Assembly: GCF_019458805.1 (NCBI RefSeq)
Contig: NZ_JAIBOA010000008.1
Span: forward strand, 186,001-250,000
Reading direction: 5' to 3'
Length of the DNA stretch: 64,000 nucleotides
From: Actinomadura parmotrematis
GTDB lineage: Bacteria; Actinomycetota; Actinomycetes; Streptosporangiales; Streptosporangiaceae
Numbering within the stretch: position 1 is the stretch's first letter; each line of letters opens with the position of its first letter. Below are positions 9,313-17,535 of the stretch, piece after piece. The position numbers and the translations under genes were made by a program. The notes beneath the pieces are model-generated. The model was not told the DNA's origin. It saw only the letters and a list, made by a program, of their open reading frames with translations, and ran no database searches.

Positions 9313-9501
9313 ATGCGAGCACGTCACGACCGGGAAGAGCCCGACGCGGCCCCGCGTCCCCTGATCAGCACCCGCGCGCTGGTGATCCTGGTGGCCGCCG
9401 GCGGCGCCGCCGGGTTCGCCGCGCTGGTCCCCGACACCGCCGTGCCGATCGGCGTCGGGGTCGGCGTGCTCACGCTGCTCGCGCAGATCGTCCGGGACTG
9501 A
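9313..9501 (+). CDS. Small membrane protein, unknown function
   Basis: 62 residues with a charged N-terminus (MRARHDREEPDAAPRP) and two closely spaced hydrophobic stretches (ALVILVAAGGAAGFAALV and PIGVGVGVLTLLAQIV). The ATG at 9313 is preceded by GGGAGG at the right distance. Its last 32 bases overlap the 3' end of the convergent DMT-family gene. No family recognised. Confidence 0.6.
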   Translation: MRARHDREEPDAAPRPLISTRALVILVAAGGAAGFAALVPDTAVPIGVGVGVLTLLAQIVRD

Positions 9502-10423
9502 CCGCCGGGACGGGCGCGGGGGCTGCGCCGACGCGGGCGCGCTGGGCCGCGGCGACGCAGCCGAGGACGGCGAGCGCGGCGGCGCCGGTGAGCAGGTCCA
9601 CGTGCTCGCCGAGCAGGAGCGCCGACCAGGCCAGGGTGAGGGGCGGCTGGGTCAGCTGGACCTGGCTCGCGCGGGCGATCCCGGCCCGGGCGAGGCCCTC
9701 GTACCAGGCGAAGAAGCCGAGGAACGCCGACATCAGCGCGACGTAGGCGAAGCCCGCCGTCGCCTGCGGCGTCCAGTGCGGTGAGGTCGTCGCGAGCAGC
9801 CACGCCGTCACCGGCAGGGTGATCGGGGCGCTGAGCACGAGCGCCCAGGAGATCACCTGCCAGCCGGGGCGGGCGCGGGCGACGCGGCCGCCCTCGGCGT
9901 ACCCCGCCGCGGCGGCGAGCAGCGCCCCGAGCAGCAGCAGGTCGGCGGCGCTGAGACGGCCCGCCCCGCGCAGCAGGGCGAAACCGGTGACGCAGACCGC
10001 GCCGGCCGCGGCCGCCGCCCAGAACGCCCGCGAGGGCCGCTCGCCGGCGCGCAGCACGGCGAGGACGGCGGTGGCGGCGGGCAGCAGGCCGATGACGACG
10101 GCCGAGTGGGAGGCCGAGGCGCCGTGGTCCAGGGCGAGCGTGGACAGCACCGGGAAGCCGAACACCACGCCCGCGCCCGCGACGAGCAGGGCGGGCCACT
10201 CGGCGCCGCGCGGCCGCGGGGCGCGGGCGGCGGCGAGCGCGAGGGCGGCGGGGACGGTGACGGCGGCGGCGCGGCCGATGCCGATCAGGTACGGGTCCAG
10301 GCCCCGCAACGCGTAGACCGAGGCGATGATGGTGAACGAGAAGGTCAGCACGCCGAGGAAGGCGAGGACCAGCCCGCTACGCGCTACTGCGGGACCGGGG
10401 ATAGCGCTACTCTTGTCCTTCAT
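9470..10423 (-). CDS. EamA/DMT-family transporter
   Basis: 317-residue drug/metabolite-type exporter with ten predicted membrane helices in two EamA repeats (first from LVLAFLGVLTFSFTIIASVY, second from ISWALVLSAPITLPVTAWLL). Such carriers export amino acids, metabolites or drugs. It is divergent from a MocR regulator, a common pairing in which the regulator controls the exporter. The ATG at 10423 shares bases with the ATG of that gene, and TATCGT lies five bases upstream, so the message should be leaderless or nearly so. The alternative frame to 10744 runs through the regulator and is rejected. Confidence 0.85.
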   Translation of the reverse strand: MKDKSSAIPGPAVARSGLVLAFLGVLTFSFTIIASVYALRGLDPYLIGIGRAAAVTVPAALALAAARAPRPRGAEWPALLVAGAGVVFGFPVLSTLALDHGASASHSAVVIGLLPAATAVLAVLRAGERPSRAFWAAAAAGAVCVTGFALLRGAGRLSAADLLLLGALLAAAAGYAEGGRVARARPGWQVISWALVLSAPITLPVTAWLLATTSPHWTPQATAGFAYVALMSAFLGFFAWYEGLARAGIARASQVQLTQPPLTLAWSALLLGEHVDLLTGAAALAVLGCVAAAQRARVGAAPAPVPAVSPGRSARAA

Positions 10424-10440
10424 GCACAACGATAGCAGTG
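10400..10440. promoter_or_regulatory. Face-to-face leaderless promoters of the DMT exporter and MocR regulator
   Basis: The two start codons overlap in the tetranucleotide CATG at 10421-10424. For the plus gene TACTCT (10408-10413) is a -10 box 8 bases before ATG; for the minus gene TATCGT (10429-10434) is 5 bases before ATG. GATAGC occurs on both flanks (10400-10405 and 10430-10435), and CGCTAC repeats at 10375, 10382 and 10405; these may be regulator sites. Boxes are seen, function is inferred. Confidence 0.5.
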
Positions 10441-11822
10441 CGGGAGCGCTCGCGGACGTCCTGCGCCCCGAGGTGCTGGCGCTCCGGCCCGGCGAGCGGC
10501 TGCCGTCCAGCCGGACGCTGACCGGGCGGCACAAGGTCAGCCCCGTCACCGTCACCCGCGCGCTCGGCCTGCTGGTGGCCGAGGGCCTGGTCGTGACGCG
10601 GCCCGGCGCGGGCGCGTTCGCCGCCGACCGCCCGGACGCGGCGCCCGGCCCGCCCGACCTCGGCTGGCAGGCCGTCGCGCTCGGCGACCGCGCGGTCGAC
10701 GCCGCCGGGGTGTCCTGGCTGCTCAGCCCTCCGCCGGACGGCACGGTCGCGCTGAGCGGCGGCTACCCGCACCCGTCGCTGCAGCCGCTCCGCGCGCTCG
10801 CCGCCGCGACGGCCCGCGCCGCGCGGCGCCCGGCCGCCTGGAGCACCCCGCCGCTCGCGGGCGTGCCCGAGCTGCGGGCCTGGTTCGCGCAGGGCGTCGC
10901 GGGCGCCGCCCCCGCCGACGTGCTGATCGCGGCGGGCGGCCAGCAGGCGCTCACGACCGTGCTGCGCGCGGTGCCGCCGCCCGGGTCGCCGCTGCTGGTG
11001 GAGTCCCCCACCTACCTCGGCGCGCTCGCCGTCGCGCGGGCCTGCGGGCTCCAGCCGGTGCCGGTGCCCGTCGACGGGGAGGGCGTCCGCCCCGACCTGC
11101 TCGCCGAGGCGTTCGCGCTGACCGGCGCCCGCGCCCTGTACTGCCAGCCGACCTTCCACAACCCGACCGGCGCGACGATGGGCGCCGCGCGCCGGGCGCG
11201 CGTCCTGGAGGCGGCGCGGGCCGCCGGCGCCTTCGTGATCGAGGACGACTACGCCCGCCACCTGGCCGTCGACGCGCCGCCCCCGCCGCTCGCGGCCGGC
11301 GACCGCGACGGGCGGGTCGTGCACATCGCGTCGCTGGCCAAGGCCGTCGCGCCGAGCGTGCGGATCGCCGCGGTGATCGCGCGGGGGCCGGTCGCCGAGC
11401 GCATCCGCGCGACGCAGCTCGTCGAGGGCTTCTTCCCCTCCCGGCCGCTCCAGGAGGCGCTGCTGGAACTCGTCGGCTCCCCGGCCTGGGCGCGCCACCT
11501 GCGGGAGCTGCGCACCGCGCTGCGGGGGCGCCGCGACGCGCTCGCCGCCGCGCTCGCCCGCGACCTGCCGGGCCTCGCGGTGAACCGGCCGCCCGGCGGC
11601 CTGCACCTGTGGGCGCGGCTGCCCGCGGGCGCCGACGACGTCGCGGTGACCGAGGTCGCGCTCCGCGCGGGCGTGCTGGTGAGCCCGGGACGGCCGTTCT
11701 TCCCGGCCGAGCCCCCCGCCGCCCACCTGCGGCTCACCTACGGCGCGGCGGGCTCGGCGGCCGAGCTGGAGGAGGGCGTGCGGCGGCTGGCGACCGTGCT
11801 GCCGGAGGCGGTAGCGGGGTAG
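10422..11822 (+). CDS. MocR-family regulator (GntR HTH fused to aminotransferase domain)
   Basis: 466 residues. The N-terminal ~75 form a GntR winged helix (LPSSRTLTGRHKVSPVTVTR); the remainder is a fold-type-I PLP aminotransferase domain with GGQQALTTVLRAV, YCQPTFHNPTGATM and the PLP lysine in HIASLAKAVAPSVRI. MocR proteins usually sense PLP or an amine/amino-acid adduct and control a divergent gene, here the DMT exporter. The ATG at 10422 is chosen because the -10 box sits just before it and the HTH begins a few residues later; an upstream frame from 10326 lies inside the divergent gene. Confidence 0.88.
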   Translation: MHNDSSAGALADVLRPEVLALRPGERLPSSRTLTGRHKVSPVTVTRALGLLVAEGLVVTRPGAGAFAADRPDAAPGPPDLGWQAVALGDRAVDAAGVSWLLSPPPDGTVALSGGYPHPSLQPLRALAAATARAARRPAAWSTPPLAGVPELRAWFAQGVAGAAPADVLIAAGGQQALTTVLRAVPPPGSPLLVESPTYLGALAVARACGLQPVPVPVDGEGVRPDLLAEAFALTGARALYCQPTFHNPTGATMGAARRARVLEAARAAGAFVIEDDYARHLAVDAPPPPLAAGDRDGRVVHIASLAKAVAPSVRIAAVIARGPVAERIRATQLVEGFFPSRPLQEALLELVGSPAWARHLRELRTALRGRRDALAAALARDLPGLAVNRPPGGLHLWARLPAGADDVAVTEVALRAGVLVSPGRPFFPAEPPAAHLRLTYGAAGSAAELEEGVRRLATVLPEAVAG

Positions 11823-11931
11823 GGCTCGGCGCACCTATCGCCTCCGCCTCGATAGCGGTCACCGACAACCGGCCAAGAGGGAACGCCGGTGTCGCGATTG
11901 GTACAGTGCGGGGAGAACGGCGGGAGGCAAC

Positions 11932-12480
11932 ATGATCGAATCGACGGCCGCCCTGCTGCTGCGCGACTTCGTCAACACCCTGGACGTCGAGCTCGGCGCC
12001 GACGACCTCGCCGCGCCCGCGCGCCTCGCGGAGTGGCTGGCGGGGCGCGGGCTCGTCCCGCCGGGCACCGGCGCGGACGCCGCCGACCTCGACCGCGCGG
12101 TCGCGCTGCGCGAGGGCCTGCGGGCGGCGATGCTCGGCCACCACGGACCGGCCGCCGCGCCGCCGGCGGAGCTGGACGGCGCGCTCGCCGCGCTGCCCCT
12201 GCGGGTCAGCCTCGCGGGCGGCGCGCCCGCCCTGCTGCCCGCCGGGACCGGCGCGTCCGCCGGGCTGGCCCGGATCGCCGCCGCGATCCCCGCGACCGTC
12301 GGCGAGGGCACCTGGCCGCGCCTCAAGGCGTGCCCGGAGCACACCTGCATGTGGGCGTTCCTGGACACCTCCAAGAACCGGTCCCGCACCTGGTGCTCCA
12401 TGCGGGTCTGCGGCAACCGCACCAAGACCCGCGCCTACCGGGCCCGCCACCGGCCCGCGCCGGACGGCGCCACGCCCTAG
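11932..12480 (+). CDS. CGNR zinc-finger / ABATE-domain protein
   Basis: 182 residues. The N-terminus is the ABATE-type helical domain (LLRDFVNTLDVE, LAEWLAGRGL), the C-terminus a CGNR zinc finger with cysteines in LKACPEHTCMWAFLDTS and RTWCSMRVCGNRTK, the last being the family signature. Members are thought to be stress-linked transcription regulators, but few are characterised. GGGAGG precedes the ATG at 11932. A possible -10 box TACAGT lies about 30 bases upstream. The 110-base gap after the MocR gene holds no gene. Confidence 0.85.
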   Translation: MIESTAALLLRDFVNTLDVELGADDLAAPARLAEWLAGRGLVPPGTGADAADLDRAVALREGLRAAMLGHHGPAAAPPAELDGALAALPLRVSLAGGAPALLPAGTGASAGLARIAAAIPATVGEGTWPRLKACPEHTCMWAFLDTSKNRSRTWCSMRVCGNRTKTRAYRARHRPAPDGATP

Positions 12481-12482
12481 AG

Positions 12483-12508
12483 TGGGCCGGCACAGCAGGG
12501 CCGGCCCA
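12483..12508 (+). terminator. Hairpin after the CGNR gene
   Basis: A 9-bp stem, TGGGCCGGC with GCCGGCCCA, and an 8-base loop lie between the CGNR and acetyltransferase genes. A third GGCCGGCC copy follows. It may end or attenuate transcription. Confidence 0.45.
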
Positions 12509-12540
12509 GTGGGGCCGGCCGACCGAGAGGACGTGCCGTC

Positions 12541-13095
12541 ATGGCCGATGTGGGCGTGCGGCCCGCCCGCCGCGCGGACGCCGGCGCCGTCGCCGCGATC
12601 CAGGTGCGCGCCTGGCGGCAGGGCTACCGCGACCTGCTGCCCGCGCCCGTCCTGGAGCAGGTGACGGGCACCGAGGCCGAGGCGGTCTGGCGCGAGCGCT
12701 GGAGCGAGGCGGTCACCGCCCCGCCGAGCCCCCGGCACCGCCTGCTCGTCGCGGTCGCCTCCGACCTCGTCGTCGGCTTCGCCGCGCACGCCCCCGCCGA
12801 GGACCCCGACCACGACCCGGCCGCCACCGCCGAGCTGCTCACCCTCCTCGTCGACCCCCTGCACGCCCGCGCCGGCCACGGCAGCCGCCTCCTCGCCGCC
12901 ACCGTCGACACCCTCCAGGACGACGGCCACGAGACTTTGGTCACCTGGGCGTTCGAGGGCGACGAGGTGCTGCGCGCCTTCCTGGCCTCCGCCGGGTGGG
13001 CTCCTGACGGCCTCGCCCGCGACCTCGACATGGGCACCCCCGTCCGCCAGATCCGCCTCCACACCGACATCACCCGGGCGCCCTCCGCTTCATGA
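12541..13095 (+). CDS. GNAT-family N-acetyltransferase
   Basis: 184 residues with the GNAT fold: VRPARRADAGAVAAIQVRAW at the N-terminus, the acetyl-CoA loop region in LTLLVDPLHARAGHGSRLLAA (the Q/RxxGxG/A type motif is RAGHGS), then FEGDEVLRAFLASAGWAPDG. The acceptor is unknown. ATG 12541 follows a GAGAGGA ribosome site. The gene is downstream of the CGNR gene across a hairpin, and followed by a very large palindrome. Confidence 0.8.
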   Translation: MADVGVRPARRADAGAVAAIQVRAWRQGYRDLLPAPVLEQVTGTEAEAVWRERWSEAVTAPPSPRHRLLVAVASDLVVGFAAHAPAEDPDHDPAATAELLTLLVDPLHARAGHGSRLLAATVDTLQDDGHETLVTWAFEGDEVLRAFLASAGWAPDGLARDLDMGTPVRQIRLHTDITRAPSAS

Positions 13096-13109
13096 CCCCG
13101 TGGTCACGC

Positions 13110-13177
13110 CTCGTTGAGATGCGGCGTGTTGACGTCTTGGAGCGCTCCAAGACGTCAACACGCCGCATCTCAACGAG
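13110..13177. repeat. 68-bp perfect palindrome
   Basis: Positions 13110-13143 are exactly the reverse complement of 13144-13177 with no spacer; the centre is TTGGAGCGCTCCAA. The stem can be lengthened imperfectly to about 13101/13186 with a small bulge. It lies between the acetyltransferase stop and the exporter promoter, both on the plus strand. As RNA it would be an extreme hairpin and could end transcription. Confidence 0.95.
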
Positions 13178-13250
13178 AGGCGACCAGGTGGTCATCCCGG
13201 CGTGGAGGGCGTTAGCGACGCCCCGGTGTGGGGCATGGGCACCCCGGCCC

Positions 13251-13256
13251 TAGTGT
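13251..13256 (+). promoter_or_regulatory. -10 box of the leaderless exporter gene
   Basis: TAGTGT followed by six bases and the GTG start at 13263. No convincing -35 or ribosome site is visible. Confidence 0.45.
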
Positions 13257-13262
13257 GGAAAC

Positions 13263-14936
13263 GTGCCCGAGACCACCTCCTTGACGCCGCCGCGCGCTCA
13301 CGCGACGGCTCCCGCGCCCGGCCGGCACCGCTGGCTCGGCGTGGTCGTCATCAGCCTCGGCGTCTCGCTGATCATCGTGGACGCCACCATCGTGGGCGTG
13401 CTGCTCCCGCAGATCGTCACGGAGCTGCACCTGTCGTCGGCGGACGCCGAGTGGGTCACGTCGGTGTACTCGCTGGTGTTCGCGGCGCTGCTCATCCCGT
13501 TCGGCCGGGCCGGCGACCTGTTCGGCCGGCGCCGCCTGTTCGTGCTCGGCGTCACGGTGTTCGCGCTCGCGAGCCTCGGCGTCACCGCCGCGCAGGACGG
13601 GTCGGCGCTGATCGCGGCGCGCGGGCTGCAGGGCGTCGGCGCGTCCATGGTGATGCCGGCCGCGCTGTCCACGCTGAACAGCGTGTTCAGCGGCCGGGAC
13701 CGGGCGGTGGCGTTCGGCATCTGGGGCTCGATGATCAGCGGGATGGCGGCGCTCGGGCCGCTCGCCGGCGGCGCCCTGGCGACCGGCGGTGGCTGGCGCT
13801 GGGCGTTCGGGATCAACCTGCCGCTCGGCGCCGCGCTCGTCGCGGGCGCCCTCGCGCTCATGCCCGAGACGCGGTCGGCGGTGCGCGGGTCGCTCGCCGG
13901 CATCGACTGGGGCGGCGGGGTGCTGCTCGCGCTCGGCCTCGGCTGCCTGGTCTGCGGTCTCATCGAGGGGCAGACGTTCGGCTGGTGGCGGCCCGTCGGG
14001 ACCGCCGAGATCGCCGGGCTGTCGCCCGTGCCGGCCGTCCTCGCGCTCGGCGCCGTGCTGGTCGCGGCACTCGTCGCCCACGAGCGGGTCCGGGCCGCCG
14101 CGGGCAAGCCCGTCATGCTCGACCTCGCGCTGTTCCGGATCGCCAACTTCCGGCGCGGCAACCTGGCCTCCGCCCTCATCAACGTCGGCGAGCTCGGCCT
14201 GGTGTTCGTGCTGCCGCTGTTCCTGCTCGGCGTGCACGGCACCTCGCCGGTGCAGGTCAGCCTGGCGATCCTGCCGCTCGCGATCGGCGCGTTCCTGTCC
14301 GGCGGCTACGCCGGGCACCTGGCGGGCGGCCGCGCCTACCGGGCCGTGCAGCTCGGCATGGTGCTGGAGGTCCTCGCCGTCCTCGGCCTCGCCCTCACGA
14401 TCACGGCGACGACCGGCGGCTGGGGCGTCGCGCCGTGGATGCTCGTCTACGGCTTCGGGCTCGGCCTGACGTCGGCGCAGCTCACCAACGTGTCGCTCGC
14501 CGACGTGCCGCCGGAGCGGTCCGGGCAGGCGTCCGGCACCCAGTCCACCGCCCGGCAGATCGGCGCCGCGCTCGGCATCGCGCTGATCGGGACGGTGTTC
14601 GCCACCTCGCTCGGCCACACCATGGACGACCGGCTGAAAGGCAGCGGCCTGCCCGCCGCGGAGCGCGCCGCGGTGTCCCACGACCTGCGGCACAGCGCCG
14701 GCACCTACGCCCGCGACCTGCACCGCGACCCGGCGCGCGCGGCGGAGGCGCGGGCCGCCGACGAGAGCCTCGCGGTCGCCGCCCGGCGCGGCACGCTGGT
14801 GATCGCCGCGATCCTCGCGGGCGGCCTGCTGCTGTCGCTGCGGCTCCGTCCGGGCACGGCGGAGGCGGCCGCCGGGCCGGACGGCGCGGGGGCGCGCGCG
14901 AAGCGCCGGCGGCGTCCGCAAGAATCGGGGGGCTAG
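13263..14936 (+). CDS. MFS exporter, EmrB/QacA-type (DHA2)
   Basis: 557 residues with about 14 predicted membrane helices, beginning at WLGVVVISLGVSLIIVDATI. The motif-A loop is GRAGDLFGRRRLFVLG; motif C-like glycine-rich sequence occurs in GSMISGMAALGPLAGGALAT. Such carriers expel drugs or secondary metabolites with protons. A hydrophilic stretch near residues 455-500 and a basic C-terminal tail follow. No TetR or MarR regulator is adjacent. GTG 13263 lacks a ribosome site but fits a leaderless promoter. menA begins 34 bases after its stop. Confidence 0.88.
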   Translation: MPETTSLTPPRAHATAPAPGRHRWLGVVVISLGVSLIIVDATIVGVLLPQIVTELHLSSADAEWVTSVYSLVFAALLIPFGRAGDLFGRRRLFVLGVTVFALASLGVTAAQDGSALIAARGLQGVGASMVMPAALSTLNSVFSGRDRAVAFGIWGSMISGMAALGPLAGGALATGGGWRWAFGINLPLGAALVAGALALMPETRSAVRGSLAGIDWGGGVLLALGLGCLVCGLIEGQTFGWWRPVGTAEIAGLSPVPAVLALGAVLVAALVAHERVRAAAGKPVMLDLALFRIANFRRGNLASALINVGELGLVFVLPLFLLGVHGTSPVQVSLAILPLAIGAFLSGGYAGHLAGGRAYRAVQLGMVLEVLAVLGLALTITATTGGWGVAPWMLVYGFGLGLTSAQLTNVSLADVPPERSGQASGTQSTARQIGAALGIALIGTVFATSLGHTMDDRLKGSGLPAAERAAVSHDLRHSAGTYARDLHRDPARAAEARAADESLAVAARRGTLVIAAILAGGLLLSLRLRPGTAEAAAGPDGAGARAKRRRRPQESGG

Positions 14937-14970
14937 TCCCCTGTCGTCCCACCAGACCGAACGGTAACCA

Positions 14971-15837
14971 GTGGCCACGCTCTCCCAATGGGTCGCCGGA
15001 TCCCGGCCCCGCACCCTGCCCGCCTCCCTCGTGCCCGTCGTCGTCGGCACCGGCATCGCCATCGGCGAGGGGCACGCCGTGTGGTGGCGCGCCCTGCTGG
15101 CCGGGTTCGTCGCGCTGATCCTGCAGATCGGGGTCAACTTCTCCAACGACTACAGCGACGGCGTCCGCGGCACCGACGAGGACCGCGTCGGGCCGCTCCG
15201 GCTCGTCGGGTCGGGCGCCGCCAAGCCGAAGCAGGTGCTCGGCGCGGCGCTCGCCTGCTTCCTCGCCGCCGCCGTCGCGGGCCTCGTGCTCGCCGCCGTG
15301 ACGACGTGGTGGCTGCTGCTCGTCGGCGCCGTCGCGATCCTCGCCGCCTGGTTCTACACCGGCGGGAAGAACCCCTACGGGTACCGGGCGTTCGGCGAGG
15401 TGTCGGTGTTCGTGTTCTTCGGCCTGGTCGCCGTCGTCGGCACCGTCTACGTCCAGCTGGAGCGCGTCCCGGCGGTCGCGTGGGCGGCGGCGATCCCGGT
15501 GGGCCTGCTCGCCTGCGCGCTGCTCGTCGCCAACAACCTGCGCGACATCCCGACCGACCGCGAGTCGGGCAAGCGCACCCTCGCCGTCGTGCTCGGCGAC
15601 CGCTCCACCCGCGCGCTGTACGCCGGGTGCGCCGCACTGCCCTACCTGTTCGTGATCGCCGTGGCGGTCGTGCACCCGTGGGCGCTGCTCGCGCTGCTGT
15701 CGGCGCCGCTGTCGGTGCCGCCGACGCAGAAGGTGCTCGGCGGGGCGGCCGGCCCCGCGCTCATCCCGGTGCTCGGCGAGACGGGCCGCCTGCAGATCGC
15801 CTACGGCGTGCTGCTCGCCGCCGGCCTGGCACTTTGA
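14971..15837 (+). CDS. menA: 1,4-dihydroxy-2-naphthoate polyprenyltransferase
   Basis: Membrane prenyltransferase that attaches the polyprenyl chain in menaquinone synthesis, yielding demethylmenaquinone. 288 residues with eight or nine membrane helices. The first Asp-rich motif is NFSNDYSDGVRGTD (residues ~50-63), and the second region is NNLRDIPTDRESGKRTLAV (~190-208). ATLSQWVAGSRPRTLPASLVPV is the standard MenA N-terminus. GTG 14971 is used; the region shows no strong ribosome site. Other men genes are not in this window. Confidence 0.93.
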   Translation: MATLSQWVAGSRPRTLPASLVPVVVGTGIAIGEGHAVWWRALLAGFVALILQIGVNFSNDYSDGVRGTDEDRVGPLRLVGSGAAKPKQVLGAALACFLAAAVAGLVLAAVTTWWLLLVGAVAILAAWFYTGGKNPYGYRAFGEVSVFVFFGLVAVVGTVYVQLERVPAVAWAAAIPVGLLACALLVANNLRDIPTDRESGKRTLAVVLGDRSTRALYAGCAALPYLFVIAVAVVHPWALLALLSAPLSVPPTQKVLGGAAGPALIPVLGETGRLQIAYGVLLAAGLAL

Positions 15838-15880
15838 GGGCGGCGCCGCCTCCCCGGGCGGGGGAGGCGGCGCCCCGGCG

Positions 15881-16564
15881 TCAGCGGGTGATCGCCCAGT
15901 CGATCTCGGGCTCGCCGGCGTCGGCGAGGGCCTTGTTGACGGCGCTGAACGGCTTGGTCCCGAAGAACTTCTTGGCGCTCAGCGGGCTCGGGTGCGCCGA
16001 CTCGATGACGGTGTGCTGGACGCCGGTGATCAGCCGGGCCTTCTTGCGCGCGTAGGCGCCCCACAGCACGAACACCACGCGCTCGGACTTGTCGTTCAGC
16101 GCCCGGATCGCGGCGTCGGTGAACTCCTCCCAGCCCTTGCCGGCGTGCGAGCCGGCGTCGCCCGCGCGGACGGTGAGGACCGCGTTCAGCAGCAGCACGC
16201 CCTGGTCGGCCCACGGCGTGAGGTCGCCGCCGGTGGCGACGGGCACGTCGAGGTCGGCGGCGAGCTCCTTGTAGATGTTGCGCAGCGACGGGGGCAGCCG
16301 GACGCCGTCGCGGACGCTGAAGCTGAGCCCGTGCGCCTGGCCGGGACCGTGGTAGGGGTCCTGGCCGAGGATCAGCACCCGCGCGCTGTCGTAGGAGCAG
16401 TGCCGGAAGGCGTTGAAGAGGTCCTCCCGCGGCGGGTACACCGTCTGCCCGGCGTACTCGCTCTCGACGTACTCGCCGAGGGCGGCGACGTCGGAGGGGT
16501 CGAGGAGGGGTTCGAGCCGCGCCCGCCAGCCGGCGGGGAGCAGCTCCATGAGGTCGAGGGCCAT
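15881..16564 (-). CDS. ung: Uracil-DNA glycosylase, family 1
   Basis: Excises uracil from DNA to start base-excision repair. 227 residues, close to the usual family length. The water-activating motif GQDPYHG (near residue 66) and the minor-groove/DNA loop HPSPLSA are both present, as is LLLNAVLTV for uracil recognition. ATG 16564 sits seven bases after a TAGGGT box, consistent with a leaderless message; a longer start at 16588 is possible. It converges with menA; GC-rich inverted sequence at about 15840-15875 may separate them. Confidence 0.95.
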   Translation of the reverse strand: MALDLMELLPAGWRARLEPLLDPSDVAALGEYVESEYAGQTVYPPREDLFNAFRHCSYDSARVLILGQDPYHGPGQAHGLSFSVRDGVRLPPSLRNIYKELAADLDVPVATGGDLTPWADQGVLLLNAVLTVRAGDAGSHAGKGWEEFTDAAIRALNDKSERVVFVLWGAYARKKARLITGVQHTVIESAHPSPLSAKKFFGTKPFSAVNKALADAGEPEIDWAITR

Positions 16565-16571
16565 GGCACCG

Positions 16572-16577
16572 ACCCTA
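16572..16577 (-). promoter_or_regulatory. -10 box of leaderless ung
   Basis: Minus-strand TAGGGT lies seven bases before the ung ATG. Confidence 0.45.
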
Positions 16578-16632
16578 ACGAAGGGCACCGACAGAGCCCG
16601 CCCGAATCACCGGACCGTACCGACATCACCCC

Positions 16633-16638
16633 TATGAT
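16633..16638 (+). promoter_or_regulatory. -10 box of the modA-like gene
   Basis: TATGAT lies eight bases before the ATG at 16647, placing the expected transcription start within two bases of it. Confidence 0.5.
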
Positions 16639-16646
16639 GCCGTCAT

Positions 16647-17417
16647 ATGCCCCCACTCCCCCGCCGTCGGGGCCGCGCGGCCGCCGCCGTCCTGGTCGGC
16701 CTCGGCGCCCTGACCGGCTGCGGCGGCCCGGACGGGCCGGTGACGCTCACCGTCCTCGCCGCCTCCTCGCTCACCGAGGTGCTGGCCGAGCTCGGCGCCG
16801 TCTACCGCCACGACCGGCCGCAGGCGCGCGTGGAGGCGCGGTTCGGCGGCTCCCAGGAGATGGCCGCCGAGCTGGCGGACCCCGGGCCCGGCGACGTCCT
16901 CGTCACCGCGGACGCCGCGTCGATGAACGCCGTCCGCAAGCGCCTCACCGGGCCGCGCCGCACCGTCGCGAGCACCACGCTGACGATCGCCGTGCAGCCG
17001 GGCAACCCGCGGCGGCTGAAGGGGCCGTCCGACCTGTCCCGGCCGGGCCTGCGGGTCGCGGTCGGCGCGCCGATGGTGCCGGTCGGCCGCTACGCGCGGC
17101 AGGTGTTCGCCAAGGCCGGGGTGACGGTCCGCTGGGACACCGAGGAGATCAGCGCCCGCGCCGTCCTCGACCGGGTGCGGTCGGGCCAGGCCGACGCCGG
17201 GCTCGTCTACATCACCGACATGCGGTCGGCGGGCGCGGCCGCGAGCAGCGTCGCGATCCCCGCCGCCGAGAACGTCACCGCCTCCTACCCGGCCGCCGTG
17301 GTGAAGGGCGGCCACGAGGAGGAGGCCGGCCTGTTCGTCTCCTGGCTCGCCTCCCCCGCCGCCGCGGCGGTCTTCCGCAAGCACGGGTTCACCGCCCCCG
17401 CCGCGTCGCCCCGGTGA
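16647..17417 (+). CDS. modA: ModA-like molybdate-binding lipoprotein
   Basis: 256 residues. N-terminal basic region, hydrophobic core and lipobox LTGC (Cys at about 25), so it should be a lipid-anchored binding protein. The start of the mature domain, LTVLAASSLTEVLAELG, is the typical ModA oxyanion-binding strand and Ser-Ser turn; FGGSQEMAAEL, GDVLVTADAASM and QADAGLVYITD match the family. It should deliver molybdate or tungstate to a ModBC transporter, but neither modB nor modC is nearby: the neighbours are ung and an FtsH protease. The ATG at 16647 follows a -10 box directly. Confidence 0.85.
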   Translation: MPPLPRRRGRAAAAVLVGLGALTGCGGPDGPVTLTVLAASSLTEVLAELGAVYRHDRPQARVEARFGGSQEMAAELADPGPGDVLVTADAASMNAVRKRLTGPRRTVASTTLTIAVQPGNPRRLKGPSDLSRPGLRVAVGAPMVPVGRYARQVFAKAGVTVRWDTEEISARAVLDRVRSGQADAGLVYITDMRSAGAAASSVAIPAAENVTASYPAAVVKGGHEEEAGLFVSWLASPAAAAVFRKHGFTAPAASPR

Positions 17418-17535
17418 CCCGCGGGACGGGCGCGGCGGCTGTGACGCACGGGGCGTTTCCGTGCGTTCCATCCCGGGCACTACCAAGATCAATCCGGTCG
17501 GGACCGGCCGGGACGCCGTGTCGGGGGGATGCCAG

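Noticed and set aside
13110..13177. Large palindrome as the end of an insertion sequence
   Set aside because: No transposase, no target duplication and no second copy were seen.
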